Shown piece by piece: positions 1-5,014 of a DNA stretch of 5,056 nucleotides. The notes beneath the pieces are model-generated. The model had not been told where the DNA came from and ran no database searches. It saw only the letters and a list, made by a program, of their open reading frames with translations. The stretch's first letter is position 1. Each line of letters opens with the position of its first letter. Location: the NCBI GenBank assembly GCA_023229765.1, contig JALNYO010000073.1, positions 1-5,056 on the forward strand. Reading direction: 5' to 3'. This DNA is from Syntrophales bacterium (GTDB lineage Bacteria > Desulfobacterota > Syntrophia > Syntrophales > UBA5619). The position numbers were made by a program, and so were the translations under genes.

Positions 1-33
1 ATCCGCCCCACACTCGAAAAAAGATATTTGCAT
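1..33 (-). CDS. Possible start of the next cassette gene (partial)
   Basis: On the minus strand an ATG at 33-31 opens a frame that stays open to the window edge and reads MQISFFECGAD. It lies 32 bases past the attC core at 66-72, a normal distance for the first codon of a cassette gene. A weak purine-rich stretch (GGCAGGG) lies about 10 bases upstream of the ATG. Eleven codons are too few to recognise a product or to exclude chance. The call rests mostly on position and orientation, and is a guess. Confidence 0.25.
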   Translation of the reverse strand, partial: MQISFFECGAD

Positions 34-65
34 ATACAAAAACCCTGCCAACTTCCAACGGGCTC

Positions 66-128
66 GTCCAACTACAGGATAAGATCGTGGTTCGCTTCGC
101 TCTCACGATCTATCCTTATTCGTTCGGT
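66..128 (-). other. attC: attC recombination site of the 65-aa gene cassette
   Basis: An integron attC site, recombined by IntI as a folded single strand. The plus strand has GTCCAAC (66-72) at one end and GTTCGGT (122-128) at the other. On the minus strand these are a perfect core GTTGGAC (GTTRRRY) and an inverse core ACCGAAC with one mismatch. Between them the arms 76-89 and 104-116 form a 13-bp stem (AGGATA, then GATCGTG) with one bulged A at 82. The site lies 91 bases downstream of the stop of the 65-residue gene. One oddity is that the bulge is on the arm expected for a plus-strand cassette, so orientation rests on the core match and the neighbouring gene. No T-run follows the stem, so a terminator is less likely. 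Confidence 0.7.
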
Positions 129-219
129 GGTTTTCACAAGTCATTAGAAGTAATACCAATCTGTCCTGGTATCTTAGCCATATTCATTGCCTGAAAATAT
201 GAGACCTCCATTAAGAACG

Positions 220-417
220 TCAGTCTTTACGAAGTTTATATTTGTATACGCAGCACTGAACCCCTTTGCCGTAATTTTCATCATCATATTCCCACTTCTC
301 GCTATCATCAACATCCATAATCTGCCAACCTTCTTTCAAGAGAGAATCTAACTTACCTTGCCCTCTTCTTTCATGGCTTCCCATTTCTACAACTTCATGA
401 ACCATAAACGATGCCAT
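220..417 (-). CDS. Small cassette-encoded protein of unknown function (65 aa)
   Basis: A complete small gene that fills its own cassette (about 396 bases, roughly 467 to 72) between the attC sites at 462-551 and 66-128. The ATG at 417-415 is preceded on the minus strand by GGGGAGGT, with 4 bases between it and the ATG. This is a strong ribosome binding site and supports translation. The protein is acidic to neutral and soluble-looking, with no signal peptide or membrane segment. A central LLKEGWQIMDV stretch, followed by a C-terminal strand-like VYKYKL, resembles the short DUF4177-type fold (LxxLxxEGWElv pattern). That similarity is weak and from memory. Cys-Cys occurs near residues 55-56. 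I do not recognise a function. Such small orphan proteins are typical integron cargo. The gene is real with good confidence; the family hint has low confidence. Confidence 0.75.
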   Translation of the reverse strand: MASFMVHEVVEMGSHERRGQGKLDSLLKEGWQIMDVDDSEKWEYDDENYGKGVQCCVYKYKLRKD

Positions 418-461
418 AAGTACCTCCCCTTAATATTTGATCTCTTTATGTATCCATTGTC

Positions 462-551
462 ACCCAACGGTTGAAATCAGGCGCGGGCCAATGAGCTTGT
501 CGCGATAGCGCCGCCGTGCTTCTTCCCGTCGCCTGAATTGATTCGTTGGGC
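462..551 (-). other. attC: attC recombination site of the radical SAM cassette
   Basis: Both ends match the attC consensus. ACCCAAC is at 462-468 and GTTGGGC at 545-551, giving on the minus strand an inverse core GCCCAAC and a core GTTGGGT. The inner arms TCAGGCG (477-483) plus CGGG (484-487) pair with CCCG (525-528) and CGCCTGA (530-536). T529 is left extrahelical. That extra base falls on the arm next to the radical SAM gene, as expected for a minus-strand cassette. The site begins 32 bases after that gene's stop codon. The roughly 37-base loop between the arms (488-524) is within the usual attC range. Known role: IntI cuts the folded bottom strand (here the plus strand) at the GTTRRRY core. 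Confidence 0.88.
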
Positions 552-583
552 TAAGCCGTCGTATTTATGGCCACACTGATGAT

Positions 584-1858
584 TCACATAATCACATAGG
601 GACGGGACGTCTGCCATTCTTTCAAGCGTTCAGGAAGCCACCCTTCCAGCTCTTGCGACAAGTAAAAATGTGGATAAAGCAGGTTGCTTTGGGAGGTGAT
701 GACACCCTGGTTTTTAGCAGTCTCTGCCAATTGTGTATCAGGATAGATGCGGATACCGGCCGAAAGTCTCAAAAGGTCAAGTTTCAGAGAATCGGCATAA
801 GCAAGACTTACTTCCACGGACTTTTTTGTTTCACCGGGGCCTCCCAGCAATAAAAAACCCATGCGCTCAATCCCGTGATTGGCAAACATTGCTGATATTG
901 CCCGCACATCTTCCAGTGTGAATTGCTTGTTCAAATTCTTGAGTATCTGCTCGGAGCCGCTTTCAAAACCCAGGCTTACCTGCCTGCAACCGGCCGTGGC
1001 CATGAGTTCAACCAATTCCTCATCAGCATTTTTTGGGTAAATAATACAACGCCAATGCATATCAAGTTCTCTTTCAATAATCTGGCGGCATATCGATTTG
1101 GCATAGGCAGGGGGGAGATTAAACGTGTTGTCCACGAAGAAGAAATTTGCATACCCGGCCTTCACCCAACTCTCAAGCCAGGCTGCGACAACCTCTGGTG
1201 AACGTTTCCGCAGGATAGAGCCTTCAATGATAGGTGTGGAACAATAACTGCATTTGAGGGCGCAACCACGCCTGGTTTGTACCGGAATCCATGGTTCGTG
1301 ATTCTGGGATGCGGAAGAAGAAAGTATACAGGTTTCCGGCAATGTTAATTTGTCCAGATTGTTGCTCAATGTTTTTGGCTGATGTGGGTCGTGACCTCGG
1401 GTATACAGTCCTGACATCCCTGAAAGATCATCGTTATTCTCCAAGCGCGTCAGCAGAGCGGGGAATGCTATTTCCCCTTCTCCCTCTATTCCAAAGTCTG
1501 CATCAAGATAAACCAGGGCGCTTTCAGGAAACATACTGTAGCCGGCACCACCAAGGACAATCGGTGTATTGGACAAATCCCGGCAGACCGTTACAACCTC
1601 TTTCACTTTTTCGAGCAGAAATTGAGGGGTTTCGATATTCTGATCGTCAATGTTTCTCACTGATATACCGATACATTCAGGACGGAATTCTGCAATGACA
1701 TTTTTAAGTGTGTCATTGACATCCATTTTAAACATCAGATCCAGCATGATGACATCGTGCCCGGCGTTTTTTGTTGCCTCGGCCACACATGCCAGCCCCA
1801 AAGGCATGGCCGGCATGTTGAACTGTTCCGTATTGGCTGAAATAAGAAGGACCTTCAT
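584..1858 (-). CDS. Cobalamin-binding-domain radical SAM enzyme (424 aa), cassette-borne
   Basis: Class B (cobalamin-dependent type) radical SAM protein. Residues 1 to about 150 form a B12-binding Rossmann-like domain: an N-terminal KVLLISAN strand, PLGLACVAEATKNAGHDV near 19-36, and the glycine-rich FGIEGEGE near 122-129. The radical SAM barrel follows. Its CxxxCxxC cluster motif has Cys199, Cys203 and Cys206 for the 4Fe-4S cluster, with later elements LGFESGS (near 297) and LLGGPGE (near 337). The corrin His motif DxHxxG is absent, which is common in this class. Family members do methylations, ring rearrangements and other radical steps on lipids, tetrapyrroles or natural products; the substrate here cannot be named. 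The start is the ATG at 1858, because GAGGA (1868-1872) sits 9 bases upstream. An in-frame TTG at 1864 is too close to that site. The gene looks intact and fills its cassette, with attC 32 bases after the stop. Confidence 0.9.
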   Translation of the reverse strand: MKVLLISANTEQFNMPAMPLGLACVAEATKNAGHDVIMLDLMFKMDVNDTLKNVIAEFRPECIGISVRNIDDQNIETPQFLLEKVKEVVTVCRDLSNTPIVLGGAGYSMFPESALVYLDADFGIEGEGEIAFPALLTRLENNDDLSGMSGLYTRGHDPHQPKTLSNNLDKLTLPETCILSSSASQNHEPWIPVQTRRGCALKCSYCSTPIIEGSILRKRSPEVVAAWLESWVKAGYANFFFVDNTFNLPPAYAKSICRQIIERELDMHWRCIIYPKNADEELVELMATAGCRQVSLGFESGSEQILKNLNKQFTLEDVRAISAMFANHGIERMGFLLLGGPGETKKSVEVSLAYADSLKLDLLRLSAGIRIYPDTQLAETAKNQGVITSQSNLLYPHFYLSQELEGWLPERLKEWQTSRPYVIM

Positions 1859-1867
1859 GGGCAAATA

Positions 1868-1872
1868 TCCTC
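1868..1872 (-). promoter_or_regulatory. Ribosome binding site deciding the radical SAM start
   Basis: GAGGA on the minus strand lies 9 bases before the ATG at 1858 but only 3 bases before the in-frame TTG at 1864. This spacing favours the ATG and a protein two residues shorter than the longest frame. I see no convincing promoter in the 37 bases between the attC and this gene, so it may depend on transcription through the array. Confidence 0.65.
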
Positions 1873-1895
1873 GTTAGATTATTCGCATTTAACAA

Positions 1896-1953
1896 GCCCA
1901 ACGAAAAGCTAAGCCGGAGCGGCCCAGCGGGCCGCGATCGGCTTGAGCGTCTG
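1896..1953 (-). other. attC: attC site of the preceding cassette, interrupted by a group IIC intron
   Basis: GCCCAAC at 1896-1902 is, on the minus strand, a perfect GTTGGGC crossover core, which leaves the radical SAM cassette boundary intact. GCTAAGCCG (1908-1916) pairs with CGGCTTGAGC (1939-1948), with G1945 extrahelical. The internal arms GCGGCCC (1919-1925) and GGGCCGC (1929-1935) form a 7-bp hairpin. The extra base is on the arm expected for a minus-strand cassette. The other end (the inverse core of the cassette orientation) is missing, because the intron begins at 1954 right where it should start. The far end should reappear after the intron, outside the window. A hairpin just upstream of the insertion point is the feature that IIC introns are known to recognise. 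Confidence 0.8.
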
Positions 1954-2444
1954 GTGTACGCCCGGCACGGGCGTGAACTTATGGGGTGAAAGTCCCCTGT
2001 ATCTGAATCCTGTCAATGTCAAAAACATTGACACAAATACTAGCCGAAGGCAAGGGCGGAACCGCGAGGGACCGTCCGAAGGAAGCCGGAGTGCAAAGCT
2101 ATGAGCCGACGAACAGAAACAGCATACAAGGCTGAGTCTCCGGGTAAGTCAGCACAACATGACAAAGCCCTGGATTCGGGAGATACGGTAAATGCTGCGG
2201 TTGCATAGTCACAGTTCACGTCCTTATCCGGGGAGACCTGCCCGGTTTGCAACTCCTTTGGGAGTGGCGCTCGTCATGGCAACATGCCGAGGGACCGTGC
2301 AGGAGTCAGCAGAGGCCATAGTAGGTGTGAGGAAACAAGCCCGGCAAACCGGGAAAGACTTACCCCGCCGAAGGGCCGAACACAGAGAAGGGAAGAACCT
2401 CTATGAGCTCCCATGACATAATGAATCCGTATGGAGGAGTGCCC
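1954..2444 (+). ncRNA. Group IIC intron ribozyme, domains I-III and start of IV
   Basis: Non-coding RNA of the outer intron, upstream of its RT gene. Visible helices are ACGCCCG/CGGGCGT (1958-1974), GGGG-tgaaagt-CCCC (near 1983-1997) and a 9-bp hairpin TGTCAATGT/ACATTGACA (2011-2019 with 2025-2033, loop CAAAA). The last sits where the O. iheyensis intron has its ACUGU/ACAGU helix. GTCAGCAGAGGCCATAGTA at 2305-2323 matches the conserved late-domain stretch of group IIC RNAs. A weak EBS1 candidate is CAGA at 2114-2117, which pairs with TCTG (1950-1953) just before the intron; four base pairs is little support. Frames seen across this stretch on either strand are by-products of the structured RNA. 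Confidence 0.75.
2433..2437 (+). promoter_or_regulatory. Ribosome binding site deciding the IIC RT start
   Basis: GGAGG lies 7 bases upstream of the ATG at 2445. Earlier in-frame ATGs at 2403 and 2421 lack a comparable site. The product from 2445 begins MGRIVDA, which resembles the usual N-terminus of RTs from attC-type IIC introns. Confidence 0.7.
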
Positions 2445-3150
2445 ATGGGGCGCATCGTGGATGCGTTCGACCCAAATGAGCGCCTGCTGGAGCGGATTCT
2501 CTCCAAAGAGAACCTGGAAGCGGCTTGGAAACGGGTGAAGGCCAATCACGGCGCACCCGGCGTCGATAGGATTTCCATCGAACAGTTTCCCGACCATACC
2601 AGAGAACTTTGGGGCGGAATCCGAAAATCTCTCCTGGCAGGTACGTACCAGCCCTCGCCGGTAAGGCGCGTAGAGATACCAAAACCAACAGGGGGAAGTC
2701 GTCCCCTGGGAATCCCGACCGTCCTCGACCGGCTGATCCAACAGGCCATCGCCCAGGTTCTGTCTCCGATCTCTGATCCGGTTTTTTCGGATTCAAGTTT
2801 CGGATTCCGACCCGGACGGTCCGCCCATCATGCGGTTTACAAGGCCCGCGAGTATATCCGGAAAGGCTATCGCATTGCCGTCGATATGGACCTGTCGAAG
2901 TTCTTCGACACGGTCAACCATGACGTGTTGATGCGCCGTGTGGCGCGAAAGGTTCGCGACAAACGGGTTCTTCGCCTCATCGGAAAATACCTGCGTGCCG
3001 GGGTGATGGTTAAGGGACGTCTCCAGGAAACACCTTTGGGAGTTCCTCAGGGCGGTCCCATGTCGCCATTACTTGCCAACATCATCCTGGATGATCTGGA
3101 CAAAGAGCTTGAGAAACGCTCTCATCGTTTTGTCCGCTACGCCGACGACT
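2445..3150 (+). CDS. Group IIC intron reverse transcriptase, 5' part only, split at YADD
   Basis: Intron-encoded protein of the outer intron, which would reverse-transcribe the intron and assist its splicing. Visible in order are RT0/RT1 (AAWKRVKANHGAPGVD, near residues 26-41), RT2 (VEIPKPTGGSRPLGIPTV, near 76-93), RT3 with catalytic Asp149 (DLSKFFD), and RT4 (GVPQGGPMSPLLANI, near 199-213). RT5 YADD is at 232-235. Codon 236, probably Cys, is interrupted after its first base at 3150 by the 5' end of another intron. RT6-RT7 and the maturase (X) domain must lie beyond the window. In unspliced RNA the frame continues to a stop at 3273-3275, adding about 41 meaningless residues and giving a protein without thumb or X domain. 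If the inserted introns splice precisely the gene could be functional, so I call it split rather than dead. Confidence 0.85.
3138..3150 (+). promoter_or_regulatory. IBS2-IBS1 target of the inner intron (YADD codons)
   Basis: The 13 bases before the insertion point (TACGCCGACGACT) encode Tyr-Ala-Asp-Asp plus one base. TACGC (3138-3142) pairs perfectly with GCGTA at 3376-3380. CGACGACT (3143-3150) pairs with AGTCGTTG at 3404-3411 over 8 bp with a single G-U. Both partners are in hairpin loops of the inner intron, as EBS2 and EBS1 should be. This sets the insertion point independently of the intron 5' consensus. Confidence 0.85.
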
Positions 3151-3375
3151 GTGTGCCACGAACGCACCGAAGGAGGAATTTCCGGAAAGTGCGGTGCTGC
3201 ACAAAAGATGAGGGAGGGCCCCTCGGAGCCGGCTTACAGGCGCAGGCTCCAAATCACCTCAAGCTGCAAGGGTAAAGAGCCCTTGTAGTGAGCGTTGAGG
3301 AAAAGGCAAGATTAAACTTGTCAGATAGGAATCAAGGAGACGAACGAAAGTGAACCGTTCGATGACGTGTCGAAA

Positions 3376-3380
3376 GCGTA
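3376..3380 (+). promoter_or_regulatory. EBS2 of the inner intron
   Basis: GCGTA, in the loop of a hairpin closed by GACGT/ACGTC, is perfectly complementary to TACGC at 3138-3142 in the 5' exon. Five base pairs alone would be weak. The loop context, and the adjacency of its target to IBS1, make it convincing. Confidence 0.75.
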
Positions 3381-3403
3381 TGAATGACGTCAAAACCAGG
3401 GAG

Positions 3404-3411
3404 AGTCGTTG
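3404..3411 (+). promoter_or_regulatory. EBS1 of the inner intron
   Basis: AGTCGTTG lies in the loop of a CCAGG/CCTGG hairpin. It pairs with CGACGACT (3143-3150), the last eight exon bases, with one G-U. This is the main base-pairing determinant of splice-site and target choice, and it reads the Asp-Asp codons of the host RT gene. Confidence 0.85.
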
Positions 3412-3680
3412 ACCTGGGATAAGTCTGGGGGGAACCTGTTTACTGCCCAGACGACGTCCGGCATTAAGGCGGCGTGAACTTGATTCAGGCTTTTGTGTGG
3501 AACGTGGGAACCTGTCGCCCCGATGCGAAGGGAGAAATGCAAGTGGGAAGACCCCATGAGCGTGAGAGTACCGATGCGGGGCACAGGGGCGGAGCAGCCC
3601 GTAGTAGTGATGAAGGTTCCGAAAGGGACAGGAGCAAAGGGGCTGCATTGTCCAGCTTTACAGAAGGAACAACCAGTAAC

Positions 3681-3686
3681 GGGAGG
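3681..3686 (+). promoter_or_regulatory. Ribosome binding site deciding the inner RT start (TTG)
   Basis: GGGAGG sits 6 bases before the TTG at 3693. The protein from that TTG begins MSEAKSYIISKR, like the ordinary N-terminus of this RT family. The longer frame from 3474 would add 73 residues of RNA-derived sequence without homologous character. Confidence 0.75.
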
Positions 3687-3692
3687 ATTCTT

Positions 3693-4940
3693 TTGAGTGA
3701 AGCAAAGTCGTACATTATTTCCAAGCGCCTTGTCTGGGAGGCGTACAAGCGGGTAAAGGCAAATGGCGGAGCTGCCGGGGTTGACGGGGAGACGATTGCG
3801 GAATTTGGAAAAGATTTAGTAAACAATCTCTACAAACTCTGGAATCGGATGTCGTCGGGCAGCTATCTTCCACAGCCGGTGCGCCGTGTCGAAATACCGA
3901 AGGGGGATGGTGGTGTGCGACCGTTGGGAATTCCCACGGTTACAGATCGGATTGCTCAGGCGGTAGTCAAGCAAGTCCTGGAACCGGAATTGGAGCGACA
4001 CTTTCATCCCGATTCCTATGGATACAGGCCGGATAAATCAGCAAAAGAGGCTGTGGGAGTTGCGAGGCAGCGATGCTGGCGGAACGACTGGGTGCTTGAC
4101 CTCGATATCAAGGGGTTCTTCGATAATATCGACCATGAACTCCTGATGCGAGCGGTACGGAAACATACCGAATGCAAATGGGTGGTTTTGTACATTGAGC
4201 GGTGGCTTAAAGCGCCGGTTCAGATGGCCGATGGCGCCCTTTGCAAGCGGGAGAAAGGGACACCACAGGGAGGAGTTATCAGCCCCCTGCTGGCTAATCT
4301 CTTTCTGCACTATGCGTTCGATATGTGGATGCGGAAGAACTTTCCGCAGATTGCTTTCGAGCGGTTCGCGGATGATGTGGTTTGTCACTGCACCAGTGAG
4401 GCACAGGCCAAATGGTTAAGAGTAGAAATTGAGAAGCGGTTTGCCGAGTGTCGATTGGAGCTGCATCCCCAGAAGACAAAAATTGTCTATTGCAAGGATG
4501 ACGACCGGCAAGGAAATTATACCCACGAGCAATTCGATTTTCTGGGGTACACATTCAGACCCCGGAGGTCCAAGAACCGGAAGGGGAAATTCTTTGTCAA
4601 CTTCAGTCCGGCAGTGAGCAACGAAGCTACGAAATCAATACGCAAAACCATGCGGGAATGGCACTTACATGAACGCAGCGACAAGAGTCTGGAAGACTTG
4701 GCCGGGATGTTCAACCCAGTACTCAGGGGTTGGATAAACTACTTTAAAAGCTACTACAAATCAGCAATGTACCCGACCTTCCAACACTTTGACCGAATAT
4801 TGGCGAAGTGGGCGATGAGGAAATACAAGAAACTGAGAGGCCATAAGCGGCGGGCGCAGCAATGGATAACGCGCATAGCGCGGAAACAGCCAAAGTTGTT
4901 TGCCCATTGGCAGCTTCTTCAGTTAGCGGCTGGACGATAG
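3693..4940 (+). CDS. ltrA: Group II intron reverse transcriptase/maturase (415 aa, TTG start)
   Basis: Intact intron-encoded protein of the inner intron. It binds the intron RNA to promote splicing, and reverse-transcribes it at the target. In order: RT0/RT1 (VWEAYKRVKANGGAAGVDG, near residues 14-32), RT2 (VRRVEIPKGDGGVRPLGIPT, near 63-82), RT3 DLDIKGFFD with catalytic Asp138, and RT4 GTPQGGVISPLLANL (189-203). RT5 is FADD at 225-228 (Phe in place of the usual Tyr), and RT7 is FDFLGYTFRPR (281-291). The maturase X domain has the typical LRGWINYF (344-351) and a basic C-terminus. There is no HNH endonuclease domain, so priming probably uses nascent strands at replication forks, as known for En-minus relatives. 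All catalytic aspartates are present. The stop at 4938-4940 is immediately followed by domain V. The generic symbol ltrA denotes the family only. Confidence 0.93.
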   Translation: MSEAKSYIISKRLVWEAYKRVKANGGAAGVDGETIAEFGKDLVNNLYKLWNRMSSGSYLPQPVRRVEIPKGDGGVRPLGIPTVTDRIAQAVVKQVLEPELERHFHPDSYGYRPDKSAKEAVGVARQRCWRNDWVLDLDIKGFFDNIDHELLMRAVRKHTECKWVVLYIERWLKAPVQMADGALCKREKGTPQGGVISPLLANLFLHYAFDMWMRKNFPQIAFERFADDVVCHCTSEAQAKWLRVEIEKRFAECRLELHPQKTKIVYCKDDDRQGNYTHEQFDFLGYTFRPRRSKNRKGKFFVNFSPAVSNEATKSIRKTMREWHLHERSDKSLEDLAGMFNPVLRGWINYFKSYYKSAMYPTFQHFDRILAKWAMRKYKKLRGHKRRAQQWITRIARKQPKLFAHWQLLQLAAGR

Positions 4941-4974
4941 GAGCCGGATGAGCCGAGAGGTTCACGTCCGGTTC
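4941..4974 (+). ncRNA. Domain V of the inner intron
   Basis: Catalytic hairpin of exactly 34 nt. An 8-bp lower stem (GAGCCGGA with TCCGGTTC, containing the AGC triad) is followed by a 2-nt CG bulge on the 3' side. A 6-bp upper stem (TGAGCC/GGTTCA) is capped by the GNRA tetraloop GAGA. Every canonical element is intact, which argues that the ribozyme is active. Confidence 0.95.
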
Positions 4975-5014
4975 TGTGAGAGCGTGGGGGTGAGATTCCC
5001 CCGCGCTACTCGAC
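4975..5014 (+). ncRNA. Domain VI and 3' splice site of the inner intron
   Basis: AGCGTGGGGG (4981-4990) pairs with CCCCCGCGCT (4998-5007), including one T-G pair. The end ACTCGAC follows. A5008, unpaired at the foot of the stem and 7 bases from the end, is in the normal branch-point position. Its surroundings (TACTCGAC) match the UACUCGAU end of well-studied group II introns. The intron ends at C5014. Confidence 0.88.

Larger units (their letters stand above)
3151..3692 (+). ncRNA. Inner intron ribozyme, domains I-III and start of IV
   Basis: Structured RNA upstream of the RT gene. Clear helices include CTGCAAGGG/CCCTTGTAG (3264-3272 with 3280-3288). A hairpin closed by GACGT/ACGTC (3364-3368 with 3387-3391) has a loop holding EBS2. 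Another closed by CCAGG/CCTGG (3396-3400 with 3413-3417) has a loop holding EBS1. The order, EBS2 then EBS1 about 25 bases later, matches domain I of group II introns. A GTG-started frame runs through 3474-3692 in phase with the RT, but its translation is low-complexity and RNA-derived, so it is left non-coding. Confidence 0.85.
3151..5014 (+). mobile_element. Complete non-IIC group II intron inserted in the IIC RT gene
   Basis: Full-length intron of 1864 bases. It starts GTGTGCC (GUGYG consensus) and ends ACTCGAC (AY consensus). It contains ribozyme domains, an intact RT/maturase in domain IV, a perfect 34-nt domain V and a domain VI with a placed branch-point A. Domain V carries the AGC triad rather than the form seen in IIC introns, so this is a different lineage from its host. 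The fit of EBS1 and EBS2 to the flanking exon shows a site-specific retrohoming event. Nothing in it looks degenerate, so it is probably still able to splice. The class is not assigned; the RT lacks an endonuclease domain. Confidence 0.92.

Noticed and set aside
418..461. Promoter for the 65-residue gene (GTGACA with TATTAA)
   Set aside because: The spacing is about 22 bases, too long for a normal -35/-10 pair, so support is inadequate.
1291..1698. Plus-strand frame of 135 residues
   Set aside because: It is antisense to the conserved radical SAM gene and has no domain features.
2011..2033. Perfect 9-bp inverted repeat as an operator or insertion-sequence end
   Set aside because: It lies where IIC introns have a domain I hairpin and has no partner repeat or target duplication.
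2274..2796. Long minus-strand frames of 155 and 131 residues
   Set aside because: They are antisense to the conserved RT gene and the intron RNA, have no ribosome binding site and no recognisable domains.
3151..3275. C-terminal tail of the IIC RT frame as genuine coding sequence
   Set aside because: It is translated from the 5' end of the inner intron (GTGTGCC onwards) and replaces the expected RT6-RT7 sequence.
3264..3288. Hairpin CTGCAAGGG/CCCTTGTAG as a rho-independent terminator
   Set aside because: No T-run follows, and it sits inside domain I of a complete group II intron.
3285..3290. Alternative EBS2 (GTAGTG) pairing with CGCTAC at 3135-3140
   Set aside because: Most of these bases are locked in the strong hairpin 3264-3288. 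GCGTA at 3376-3380 lies in a loop and targets bases adjacent to IBS1.
3474..3692. 73-residue N-terminal extension of the inner RT from a GTG start
   Set aside because: It has no RT-family character, overlaps ribozyme RNA, and a strong ribosome binding site directly precedes the TTG at 3693.
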